Below are positions 16,355-24,434 of a DNA stretch of 64,000 nt, in pieces (the first letter of the stretch is position 1; each line of letters starts with the position of its first letter). Location of the stretch: the NCBI GenBank assembly GCA_964596985.1, contig CAZQWG010000008.1:1-64000 (forward strand). Direction: 5' to 3'. The translations under genes were made by a program, and so were the position numbers. The notes under the pieces are model-generated. The model had not been told where the DNA came from and made no database searches. It saw only the letters and a list, made by a program, of their open reading frames with translations. The DNA is from GCA-020345945 sp964596985. Lineage in GTDB: Archaea > Thermoproteota > Bathyarchaeia > RBG-16-48-13 > GCA-020345945.

Positions 16355-17785
16355 TTAATGGTCCTTGTCGGATGGGAGTTGATCCAATGGAGGATTCAGG
16401 TCCGGTGGAAGTGCTGATTTGTAGGGCGTTCCCCTTGTTCTTTCGGCGAATTCTTGTTGTGCCCTCTTCACCAACTCGGGTTTTGTCATGAGGTCAAGTG
16501 CCGAACACGCGATTGTTCTCGCTGCAAATAACAGTGACTTATGTCCTATGCTTGACTTCGAGAACACCACGTTCTGCCAAGAATGCCCTGGGGTTCCTAG
16601 CGCGAAAGTTGACGTCAGAAACTCCATCGCAGGGGCCTGCCAGCTTACGTCTCCTACGTCTGTAGACCAAGTCCAGACCATCCCTTCATCCCAAGGGTCT
16701 GGGATGCTCGTATCCATGTCGATGTCCAACAACTTCTCCCAGCCTGGTCTCTTCGAGCGTTGAAGCACGTTTCTTTTTTGCTCCTTGGGAATACTCTTCG
16801 AGATCTCTTCTGCAAACCGTAGCTCTTCCTTGCCGTATTCGGGGGCACCGATCTCTCGCATATTCTTGGTGACTACTTCGCCTAGCACGCGATTCGGTAG
16901 GGTGTTGTAGCAGCCGGTCAAGTATTCGATGTCGTGTTTTGTATTCGCCATAAGGTCTGCACCGTCGGCAATCCTGTATATCCACTTCGTGGTTGATTCG
17001 ACTTGTCTCCTCTCAGGGGCCCTGACATAGTACCAAGAACGTGCGTAGGGAGGAACGACGTTCGGTTCGTGCCCCCCGTCCTCGATCACATAGTGGATTC
17101 GCGTTTCCTGTATGACGTGTTCACGAAGGTAGTTGACTCCGACGTTCATCAGTTCGGCAGCATCGAGTGCACTCCGACCTTGATCTGGGGTTGAGCCGGC
17201 GTGTGAGGCAATCCCGTGGAAATGAAACTTGATCGAATCTAAGGCGTTGGTGCTCCCAAGCCTGGTGGTATTCATGGAACCCGGATGGTGGCTGATGATG
17301 GCATCAACTCCTTTGAATACGCCGTCTCTGACCATGAACACCTTACCGACGAGGGTCTCTTCTGCGGGGCACCCGAAGAACCTCACTGTTCCTTTGATGT
17401 TCTTAGCCTCCATAGCATATCTTGCGGCAACAGCGCCAGCCATCCCTGATGTACCGTGGATGTTGTGTCCACAGCCATGACCTGGGGCACCTTCGACTAA
17501 AGCCTCCTTCTGCGGTATTGGCTTTTGGGATAAACCTGGGAGTGCATCGAATTCACCCATCACTCCAATGACAGGATTGCCTTCTCCCCAGGAAGCAGTG
17601 AACGCGGTCGGCATCCCTGCGGCGCCGCGTGTGACCGTGAACCCGTGTTTTTCCAGTTCGTCCGCCAGCAGCCCCGAAGACCTGAACTCCTGCAAGCCGA
17701 CCTCCGCAAAACCCCAAATCCTATCACTAACCTCGACGATCGCAGCCTCGTTCTCTGATATCCACTTCAAGGCGTGGTCTTTCAT
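16355..17785 (-). CDS. M20-family amidohydrolase, AbgB-like
   Basis: This 476-residue protein is a peptidase M20-type metal hydrolase most like subunit B of p-aminobenzoyl-glutamate hydrolase. Metal-binding motifs visible are GEFDALPGLSQ, the GHGCGHNIHGT run, PAEETLVGK and SHHPGSMN. A dimerisation-domain region lies in the middle. In bacteria AbgB pairs with AbgA. No partner is seen here, so a stand-alone amidohydrolase on an aminoacyl or folate-breakdown substrate is a fair inference. It starts at ATG 17785 and is divergent from the UroD-like gene. Confidence 0.85.
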   Translation of the reverse strand: MKDHALKWISENEAAIVEVSDRIWGFAEVGLQEFRSSGLLADELEKHGFTVTRGAAGMPTAFTASWGEGNPVIGVMGEFDALPGLSQKPIPQKEALVEGAPGHGCGHNIHGTSGMAGAVAARYAMEAKNIKGTVRFFGCPAEETLVGKVFMVRDGVFKGVDAIISHHPGSMNTTRLGSTNALDSIKFHFHGIASHAGSTPDQGRSALDAAELMNVGVNYLREHVIQETRIHYVIEDGGHEPNVVPPYARSWYYVRAPERRQVESTTKWIYRIADGADLMANTKHDIEYLTGCYNTLPNRVLGEVVTKNMREIGAPEYGKEELRFAEEISKSIPKEQKRNVLQRSKRPGWEKLLDIDMDTSIPDPWDEGMVWTWSTDVGDVSWQAPAMEFLTSTFALGTPGHSWQNVVFSKSSIGHKSLLFAARTIACSALDLMTKPELVKRAQQEFAERTRGTPYKSALPPDLNPPLDQLPSDKDH

Positions 17786-17992
17786 GGTTGGTTTTCCTCA
17801 TCTTTCAAGTATGTAGTTGAAGAACTCTATACATCTTGTGCATTATCTTGTTGGTGTCTTGGGCTATTACAGTCCTTTCAGACTGTGCTATCTGGTTGAT
17901 GTATATCTATCGATATCTGATCGAATAGACACTTGAAGGCTCATCCTCTTGGACTAGACCAGTCGCCGGTGTTTACCTCTCGCGTGGAATCG

Positions 17993-18003
17993 AATTTATA
18001 CAT
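17993..18003 (+). promoter_or_regulatory. TATA box for the UroD-like gene
   Basis: AATTTATACAT lies about 40 nt upstream of the TTG at 18039, predicting a leader of roughly 15 nt. The element is assigned from sequence and spacing. Confidence 0.45.
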
Positions 18004-18038
18004 GTGAGCCCTCTCCACTAGCTAACGAGGTATGTTGT

Positions 18039-19025
18039 TTGTCTTTATCGAGGTTCGATAAGATCGAGTCCGCCATGAAGGGTATAACTATGGATGAGGT
18101 TCCAATCGCCTTGTGGCGGCATTTTCCTAGGGACGATCTCAAAGCCGAATCCCTGTGTAGAAGGCATGTGGATTTTCAAGAACGATTCAACTTTGATCTC
18201 GTGAAGTACTCTCCAAGCGGCGGCTATCCGACAGTCGCCTTCGGGGCTGAGATTGAATTCCACGAGAACTTCATCGGTGCACCCAGATTGAAGAAGCCTC
18301 GGGTTACGAGTTTGGAGGACTGGCAGACTCTCGAGAGACTTGATGTGAATAGTGGAATGCTCGGGGAGATGGTGCGATCGGTGGAACTGTTGGCAGCGGA
18401 GTTCGAGAACGAAGTCCCGTTCGTAGAAACCGTGTTCTCTCCCTTGACGATAGCCGCCAAGATCTCTGGTGAGAGGTTGATCAGAGATCTCAGGGCGTAT
18501 CCTGAGCTCTTGGAAGAGGCCTTGAAAACAATACGTCACACCATGGTGGAGTTCTCCAAGACCGTAGTTGATGCGGGAGCAGATGGAATCTTCTTTGCCA
18601 CTCAATTTGCTTCACTCGACGTTATCACAGAAGAGGAGTACGAACGATTCGGGATGAAGTATGATCTCCCGGTTCTTGAAGCGGTTAAAAACTCATTTTT
18701 CAACGTCCTTCATATCCACGGGAACAATATAATGTTCGATACCTTGGTTCAAAACTACCCAGTACACGGAGTGAACTGGCACGACCGCAGGACACGCCCA
18801 TCGATAGGAGAGGCCATGGAGAAGGCAAATCTCGTGTTGCTCGCCGGTCTGAATGAGCGAGAAACACTGGTTAACGGTTCCGAGGACGAAGTGGAGAGCG
18901 AGGTAAGGGATGCGATATTGCAGTCAAAGAGGAAACGCCTCGTAATCGGACCCGGATGCATAGTCCCTATGCCAACCCCTGAAGCAAACTATGACGCCGC
19001 GATCAACGCAGCCAGGTCGTCTTGA
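18039..19025 (+). CDS. Uroporphyrinogen decarboxylase-like protein
   Basis: The 328-residue TIM-barrel protein belongs to the URO-D superfamily, which includes heme HemE and the corrinoid/coenzyme M methyltransferases MtaA/CmuA. Seen: PIALWRHFPRDD near 25, FNFDLVKYSPSG, a VETVFSPLTIA segment, GADGIFFATQFAS, VLHIHGNN and a C-terminal VIGPGCIVPMPTPEAN run. The HHHGN-like zinc/substrate motif resembles the methyltransferase branch more than true HemE. No other heme genes are nearby, so a methyltransferase or unknown decarboxylase role is likelier than heme synthesis. Confidence 0.8.
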   Translation: MSLSRFDKIESAMKGITMDEVPIALWRHFPRDDLKAESLCRRHVDFQERFNFDLVKYSPSGGYPTVAFGAEIEFHENFIGAPRLKKPRVTSLEDWQTLERLDVNSGMLGEMVRSVELLAAEFENEVPFVETVFSPLTIAAKISGERLIRDLRAYPELLEEALKTIRHTMVEFSKTVVDAGADGIFFATQFASLDVITEEEYERFGMKYDLPVLEAVKNSFFNVLHIHGNNIMFDTLVQNYPVHGVNWHDRRTRPSIGEAMEKANLVLLAGLNERETLVNGSEDEVESEVRDAILQSKRKRLVIGPGCIVPMPTPEANYDAAINAARSS

Positions 19026-19154
19026 TTTTTCAGAATTCTTTCCTGCTGGGGTAAGGATAGCAACTGTGCCTATTGCTGTAGAGTCTCGTACACTGCATGT
19101 GAGTCAGAAAACCTTTTCTTGGAGTCCACTAGAACAAGGGTTTGAGGGATGATC

Positions 19155-19652
19155 ATGGGAAAGAAAGGTAGAGAGATTGTAACAGTTGATATCGAAGAGC
19201 TATTGAAAGATCTGAATAGTGCTTATGCCGATGAATGGATAGCGTATTTCTACTACACTTGGGCAGCGGACTTCATCGAAGGACCGTACTACCCAGTGGT
19301 AGCCGGTGAAATTGACAAGATTGCAGGTGATGAGCTGGAGCATATGTCGGAGCTGAGCGATAGGATCTACGAGTTGGGTGGAGAACCCGAGAGAGACATA
19401 GAAGACCTCCAGAAAATCGCGAACTGCAAGAAAGTGCCGTTCCCAAAGGACGAACGAGACATCGACAGTGTAATCAATGCGCTGGCCGAGGCGGAAGGAT
19501 GCGCGATCGATGTCTACACCAAACTTATTGCGAGAGTTTCTGCCTGTTACGAGAAGGATGTTAGAACATTCCACCTGATCGAGCACATATTATCAGAGGA
19601 GATCGAGCACGAAGAAGCCTTCGAAAACCTGCTGAAACAGAAGCGCGAATAG
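19155..19652 (+). CDS. Ferritin-like protein, Dps-like thioferritin type
   Basis: This 165-residue four-helix-bundle protein has the ferroxidase ligands spread over the expected helices: ADEWIAYFYY, GDELEHMSEL, AEAEGCAIDVY and LSEEIEHEEAF. Two cysteines at EGC and SAC, about 20 residues apart next to the di-iron helices, recall the thioferritin (DPSL) branch known from hyperthermophilic archaea, which protects DNA from peroxide and stores iron. The second ATG (19155) is preferred because GAGGG abuts the first (19149) with no spacing. Confidence 0.8.
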   Translation: MGKKGREIVTVDIEELLKDLNSAYADEWIAYFYYTWAADFIEGPYYPVVAGEIDKIAGDELEHMSELSDRIYELGGEPERDIEDLQKIANCKKVPFPKDERDIDSVINALAEAEGCAIDVYTKLIARVSACYEKDVRTFHLIEHILSEEIEHEEAFENLLKQKRE

Positions 19653-19679
19653 CGATCTGATAAGACTAGGATCCTGTCC

Positions 19680-19692
19680 TCCTCTTTTTTTT
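19680..19692 (+). terminator. T-rich terminator after the ferritin-like gene
   Basis: TCCTC followed by eight T residues lies about 30 nt after the stop codon. Oligo-T tracts are the typical intrinsic termination signal of archaeal RNA polymerase. It also abuts the end of the convergent UPF0146 gene. Confidence 0.5.
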
Positions 19693-20177
19693 CAAGAACC
19701 GTGAATTCCTTTTTCATGTTCCAGTAGCCAGAATGAGGAACGCTTGTGGGTGACGAGACGCCATCCGTCTCTAGATGGATAGTAGAAATGACCGTCGACG
19801 TCCGAATAAGGACGGACAAGAACATCTGCCCCAATCCTCTCGGCTAGGTCATACATTCGAGGAAGAAGCTCGTCAGGTGGACGAATCGCGTAGATTAGGG
19901 CTGCCCCCTCATAGATCTCGAGTCTCGGGTCAAGGATATCGTCTTTAACGCCTTTCACCTCAGGGCAGACCTGCTTTATGTAATCGATTGTCTCCTGATA
20001 GCGATCAACGACGACTACCTCGGTGTTTGAGAGCTGTTTCTTCACAGCGGCGGCTATCCAAGGATTCTTGCCCACCATCACCTCCACGATCTTACCGACC
20101 CGCTGATACTTTGAGGCGATGAACTCCGCGATGGCATCAGTATCCAACAGCTTCAAACCAGACCCCGCCTTAAGCAC
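19692..20177 (-). CDS. UPF0146 family protein
   Basis: This is an archaeal protein of about 160 residues with a Rossmann-like SAM-binding look. It has GKIVEVMVGKNPWIAAAVKK near 30 in place of a methyltransferase GxG loop, VVVVDRYQ, VKDDILDPRLEIYEGAALIYAIRPP (a pattern of the UPF0146 family) and a basic C-terminus. The biochemical role is not established. It lies 61 nt downstream of homoserine kinase on the same strand and may be cotranscribed. The start is GTG. Confidence 0.8.
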   Translation of the reverse strand: MLKAGSGLKLLDTDAIAEFIASKYQRVGKIVEVMVGKNPWIAAAVKKQLSNTEVVVVDRYQETIDYIKQVCPEVKGVKDDILDPRLEIYEGAALIYAIRPPDELLPRMYDLAERIGADVLVRPYSDVDGHFYYPSRDGWRLVTHKRSSFWLLEHEKGIHGS

Positions 20178-20238
20178 ACGGTCTTTTTCCTACCAACGTA
20201 TACTCCTCATCACAAGTACTCGGTGAAATCTCTAGGTC

Positions 20239-21171
20239 TCAACCGATGACTTTCGCGCCTCTCGTCGGTCTCCCGACATATCCCTCACAATCTACCCCTT
20301 GGGTGACGAAAGCCTCCCTCATCGCATCCGCTACCTCGTGAGGATCGGCGCTCTCAGGATCAATAACCGCAATCATCGTTGGTCCAGCACCGCTCAGGGT
20401 AGCCCCTGAGGCTCCTGCATCCATCGCGGCTCTCTTGGCTTCAACACAACCCGGATATAATCCGATTCTCTTAGGTTCGACGATCACGTCGCCCAGCATA
20501 CCTTCTCCGAGAAGCCTGGGGTCGGAGTGGAGGAGCCCAGCCAGAACCAGCGAGGAAGACCCAAGGTTCCGTATCACCTCCGGCATTCCCACGTTCTTGG
20601 GTAGGACTGCCCTTGCCTTCCTCGTCGTCTTCCGTATCCCCCTAGGAAGGGCGATCGAAAAGACTAGGTCTCTTGGTGGCGGAAACCAAGTGACTCTCAA
20701 AGGCTTATAGGAGCTCACAATAGTCAATCCCCCGCATATAGAAGGGGCAACATTGTCCGCATGAGGGACGCCTGCAGCCGCTATCTCGCCTTGCGCTGCA
20801 ATCTCGACCAGATCCCGGTTACCCAGATCTGTCCCTAGAAGACGATTGATGGCAACGACAGTTGCCGCCGCACTTGTGCCGGTACTACCAAGCCCGGAGC
20901 CGGGTGGAACCCCTTTCCTCAAGTTGATCTTCAACCCTTGACCATTATGTCGTTTCAGAAACTCGAGCGCCGCTTTCCCGGCGCTGTTCCTCTCAGGATC
21001 GGACGGTATCTCTCCAGCTTCGGGCCCTTCAACTCTAAGGAAGATTTCCTTCTCCTCGATGAGTTCGACATCAACTACATCGTGTAGAATGTCAAGTGCA
21101 AGTCCGAACACGTCGAAGCCAGGTCCAAGGTTGGCGGTTGAACAAGGAGCTTCAACTACTACCCTCCTCAT
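20239..21171 (-). CDS. thrB: Homoserine kinase ThrB
   Basis: This GHMP kinase phosphorylates homoserine for threonine synthesis. It has an N-terminal APCSTANLGPGFDVFGLAL and the ATP-binding motif GVPPGSGLGSTGTSAAA. The third GHMP motif is ATLSGAGPTMIAV near the C-terminus. The ATG at 21171 is chosen because GGAGG lies 7-8 nt upstream, in preference to the in-frame TTG six codons earlier. The product is 310 residues. No other threonine genes are adjacent. Confidence 0.93.
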   Translation of the reverse strand: MRRVVVEAPCSTANLGPGFDVFGLALDILHDVVDVELIEEKEIFLRVEGPEAGEIPSDPERNSAGKAALEFLKRHNGQGLKINLRKGVPPGSGLGSTGTSAAATVVAINRLLGTDLGNRDLVEIAAQGEIAAAGVPHADNVAPSICGGLTIVSSYKPLRVTWFPPPRDLVFSIALPRGIRKTTRKARAVLPKNVGMPEVIRNLGSSSLVLAGLLHSDPRLLGEGMLGDVIVEPKRIGLYPGCVEAKRAAMDAGASGATLSGAGPTMIAVIDPESADPHEVADAMREAFVTQGVDCEGYVGRPTRGAKVIG

Positions 21172-21274
21172 CTGTTCGCCTCCACGCAATAGGTTTGACC
21201 AATAGTTGATTGATTGCTATTGACCCTGTTGCCAAGCCCATTAGGACGCTATTAAGTATTAACTATCCCAAATA

Positions 21275-21400
21275 ATGCCAAAGCCGTCCTTTTTACAGTA
21301 TTCCCGATATCGCAGTATCCTGCAAGAGTATTTCTACGTTCAGATGGTCGAGGCATTGCCAAATCTATGTCCTGAATGTCGAGAGGTTCGGTTGGGTTAA
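21275..21400 (+). CDS. Small leaderless CPxC protein, 41 aa
   Basis: ATG at 21275 opens a 41-codon frame, MPKPSFLQYSRYRSIL at the start and LCPECREVRLG at the end. A CTATTAAGTATT element 20-25 nt upstream would make it a leaderless transcript. A single CxxC knuckle and several aromatic residues are visible. Nothing else supports it, and the family is unknown. Confidence 0.35.
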   Translation: MPKPSFLQYSRYRSILQEYFYVQMVEALPNLCPECREVRLG

Positions 21401-21616
21401 TGCATTCGAGGGTACCGTTTTCACACTAACACCGCTCGGCCCGGTCATATCTCAAGATATTTATCTTAGACTCAAAGAGTTTGAACAGATACACTCACAA
21501 GAACTGCCGGGGATGTTCCATCGAGAATAAGGCGTCAATCATTGCGGTCATTTGGTAAGATATGGCGTATTGTGAAACACACATCACGATTATGCGAGAG
21601 CAATATGAATAGAATG

Positions 21617-22096
21617 TTATATCTGGATTCTTCTTGTCCAATAAACCGCTGCCGGGATAATCAGAATTAATGCCGTAATCGCCAAGGAGTTCCATGAGAG
21701 TAGGGGAAAGAAGACTAGTGATAGGGAGAAGTACAGAGTTAGAATGAGAGTTACAAGACCAAAAAGTGCGAATCTATGACTCCTAATGTAGAACTTTCTT
21801 TTCTCTTCTGGGGTGCCTGGATACCCTTTGGAGTGATGATATACTACGGGAAGGAAAAAGATCATAACAGATGCTGCGGAGAATACGATGGCTAGTATTA
21901 GAAATATAACTTCTTCTGACATTTCCATTGCTTTAAAGACTGAGACGTTGAGAAGGAAACCGAACAGGACGCCAGATATCGCAATCAATAGGCGGAACTC
22001 GCCAAGGACGTCGCCCACATCTACATTGAATACGCTGTGGTCGTATACACCCCTTCTTATCTGGCTGAAAGTCAGAGCACTCAACCCCAGCATCAT
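21617..22096 (-). CDS. Four-TM membrane protein, DUF6328-like
   Basis: The 159-residue protein has four hydrophobic helices, around 35-52, 62-85, 105-125 and 130-150. The organisation EFRLLIAISGVLFGFLL, a mid-protein FFLPVVYHH and RSHRFALFGL resembles DUF6328 membrane proteins, whose function is unknown. The start lies directly downstream of a TATA-rich run (22095-22122), suggesting a leaderless mRNA. Similarity was judged by pattern only. Confidence 0.55.
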   Translation of the reverse strand: MMLGLSALTFSQIRRGVYDHSVFNVDVGDVLGEFRLLIAISGVLFGFLLNVSVFKAMEMSEEVIFLILAIVFSAASVMIFFLPVVYHHSKGYPGTPEEKRKFYIRSHRFALFGLVTLILTLYFSLSLVFFPLLSWNSLAITALILIIPAAVYWTRRIQI

Positions 22097-22285
22097 ATAT
22101 ATAATATATACTAATATATAAATCCGTCAAGTCTCAAGGCATAAGCGGTTTATTCCAGTCAACGCGAGAAACACGGCCCCCTTCTATTACACTCAGAATT
22201 CATTAGAGATAATGCAACGCTGCCGCATCTTAAGACACAAAAGACATTTCTCGTCTGCTGGAAACTATTAAACAGAGGAAAAGAA

Positions 22286-22936
22286 TTGTCAACCGCTCTG
22301 GTCAGATGCCCAAACTGCGGGTCAGTTAGCAGCCAGACAAGTGTACCTGACGAATATGTCTGCTCCCACTGTAATGCCAGATTCAAGTTCGTGAGACCTG
22401 GAGATCATGTAGTAACGCATGATGTTCGAGCTCACTATTGCCCAGTTTGTGATAGACCGGTCGAAGCTGGAAAGGGATTCCGGTGTAAGCGATGTCTAAG
22501 AGTCGATATCTGCACCGACTGTATCAAGGAGGCACCAGAAGGCTACATTTGCATCTCCTGTCTTAAGCGCGACGGAGACGACTGCCAATTCCAGGTTTAC
22601 ACTATGGATAGCCGGTGTGGTGAGTATGCCCAATACAAATGTGTGGTCTGCGACAAGCCCGGAGACACTCCTCCAGACCACTTCAAGCCTAGCACACACT
22701 CAACCGCACAAGTAGGCAATCCAAGTCGTGTATGCGAGAAACACAAATGGGACTGGGGTATTCGATGGCAGTCGAGTGGAGGCGGCCCACATGGCACAGT
22801 CTGGTTATTATACTGCGAGACCTGTGGTGGTAGAATATGTCCTATGTGCGCCAGCAGAGTTTCGGAGGGACACTACAATTGCCGGAAATGCGGCTCGCAA
22901 TTAAGGATATTTACAGAGGATGCAGATTGGGGCTAA
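22286..22936 (+). CDS. Multi-zinc-ribbon protein, 216 aa
   Basis: This cysteine-rich soluble protein carries several CxxC knuckles: CPNCGS and CSHCNA at the N-terminus, CPVCDR, CKRCLR, CTDC, CISC, then CVVC in the middle and CETCGGRICPMCAS...CRKCGS at the C-terminus. This suggests three or four treble-clef/RING-like zinc modules. The middle part may be a degenerate ring-type domain. The TTG start has an ACTATTAAAC TATA-like element about 22 nt upstream. The function is unknown; nucleic-acid or protein binding is an inference. Confidence 0.6.
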   Translation: MSTALVRCPNCGSVSSQTSVPDEYVCSHCNARFKFVRPGDHVVTHDVRAHYCPVCDRPVEAGKGFRCKRCLRVDICTDCIKEAPEGYICISCLKRDGDDCQFQVYTMDSRCGEYAQYKCVVCDKPGDTPPDHFKPSTHSTAQVGNPSRVCEKHKWDWGIRWQSSGGGPHGTVWLLYCETCGGRICPMCASRVSEGHYNCRKCGSQLRIFTEDADWG

Positions 22937-23163
22937 CAGTACGAGCCACCATTCTTAATATTCAAACATCTGATTACCCAGTTCCAGTTACACTCTAAAT
23001 ACCCTAGGTAATTCCAACCCACTAACAAATCACCCAAGAGAACCGAAATACACCAGTAATACGGGAATACTGTAAAAAAGGTAAAGTACTCCTTTTAGGT
23101 GGCAATTACGTCAGTGCAAGAACGAATCTGTTTCTGGAGATCGTACGCCGCGGATGTTTTGAA

Positions 23164-23586
23164 ATGCACCCTATCCTACACTTCGCTGTAACCCTCATCG
23201 TCGCTACATACGCGTACTTTCAAGGAAACGGTCTGCTGACACTGCTCTCCATGTTCTTCTTCGGTTTTCTGATAGACCTTGACCATTTCTTGACTTACTG
23301 GCTAGCGAACAGAAAACTCTCGCTTAATCCCGTAACCGTATATCAATGGAATAACCAGACTTTCAAGAAGAAGGGCTTGGATCTGAACGATTATCTGTTC
23401 ATCTTTCATGAAGTCGAAGTCATCCTGCTTGTTTCGGCAATCCTTGCAGCTGCCTTCAAACCACTGCCTTTAGTTGCCTATCTGATCCATCAAGGAATGG
23501 ACTGGGTGCACAGACAGATCATGAATTATAATAATCTATTCGTCTTCAAATACGTCTCGAGACTCAACCATAGAAGAGTCTGCTGA
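23164..23586 (+). CDS. Small membrane protein with DxDH motif
   Basis: This 140-residue protein has hydrophobic segments at roughly 5-20, 22-38 and 85-105. A FLIDLDHFLTYWLANR motif follows the second, reminiscent of the DxDH/HxxxD metal site in membrane-bound YdjM/DUF457-type hydrolases, and a late LIHQGMDWVHRQ adds a histidine pair. It may be a short relative of that family, with no direct evidence of activity. The start is ATG at 23164. Confidence 0.5.
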   Translation: MHPILHFAVTLIVATYAYFQGNGLLTLLSMFFFGFLIDLDHFLTYWLANRKLSLNPVTVYQWNNQTFKKKGLDLNDYLFIFHEVEVILLVSAILAAAFKPLPLVAYLIHQGMDWVHRQIMNYNNLFVFKYVSRLNHRRVC

Positions 23587-23717
23587 TCGCATTAGGAGTG
23601 CGAATGCCGGAGTCTAGTCTCAAAAATCTTGAAGTAACCTATTCAGAATTTCCTCAAGCATGGAAAACCTTTTGATCGATGTCCACTGTCCTTAGAACAA
23701 CGTAGAGGTCTGCAAAC

Positions 23718-23882
23718 ATGGATAAGTGGAAATGCACCGCATGTGAATACGTATATGACCCTGAAAAGGGAGACCCTGAAAACGGTATAGCTGCGGGTAC
23801 CGCGTTCGAGGAACTGCCGGACGACTGGGTTTGTCCGATGTGCGGGGTTCCCAAGGATCTCTTCGAGAAAGTCGCCGATTAA
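23718..23882 (+). CDS. Rubredoxin
   Basis: This 54-residue electron-transfer protein has a single Fe(Cys)4 site. All four ligands are present: C6 and C9 in WKCTACEYVYDP, C39 and C42 in DWVCPMCGVPKDLFE. The conserved Gly/Pro-rich middle is also present. AGAGGT precedes the ATG at a workable distance. It lies between a membrane protein and arsenate reductase and fits an anaerobic or oxygen-defence redox role, possibly with the nearby ferritin-like protein. Confidence 0.96.
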   Translation: MDKWKCTACEYVYDPEKGDPENGIAAGTAFEELPDDWVCPMCGVPKDLFEKVAD

Positions 23883-23923
23883 AGATCCTACTATTCTTAT
23901 CCCTGCGGTTACCCGTTCGTTCC

Positions 23924-24310
23924 CTAGAGGGTTTCGATCAGCTTTTCAACTCTTCTCTTGATCTCGTCCCTTACCTCTCTGAATTTTTCGATAGGCTTCC
24001 CGGCTGGGTCCTCCAATTCCCAGTCTTCTGTCCGTTTCGGAACTACCGGGCAGACCTCGGCTCCACATCCCATCGTTACTACCATATCTGCTTCTTCCAC
24101 CATCTTCATGGTCAGTGGCTTAGTTTTCTGTCCAGATATATCGATCCCGATCTCCTTCATCACTTCTACTGTTCTCGGATCAACCTTTGACGCCGGTCTT
24201 CCACCTGCACTTACAGCGACGGCTCGACCATCGGCTAATCTGTTCAAGAAACCTTCTGCCATCTGGCTTCTTCGAGCATTCTCAACGCATACGAACAGGA
24301 TTCTCTTCAT
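23924..24310 (-). CDS. arsC: Arsenate reductase, thioredoxin-coupled LMW-PTP type
   Basis: The 128-residue protein begins MKRILFVCVENARRSQMAEGF, with the CX5R phosphatase loop C8-R14. It has C82 and C87 in MGCGAEVCPVVP (the redox relay cysteines of the Bacillus-type enzyme) and the DPAG loop near 101. It reduces arsenate to arsenite using thioredoxin. A longer in-frame start exists 28 codons upstream, but the extension is not family-like. It converges with rubredoxin, and no ars efflux gene is adjacent. Confidence 0.88.
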   Translation of the reverse strand: MKRILFVCVENARRSQMAEGFLNRLADGRAVAVSAGGRPASKVDPRTVEVMKEIGIDISGQKTKPLTMKMVEEADMVVTMGCGAEVCPVVPKRTEDWELEDPAGKPIEKFREVRDEIKRRVEKLIETL

Positions 24311-24434
24311 GGCTAGGCATCTCTCGGCATATTCATCGGGATCGTCACTTAATACGCGTCTATTCGTCTTCTTCCTGCGTGTGTGAGTTGACACGGACGA
24401 TTAGCACTCCGACTCTGGAGGATTGCTTGACCTT

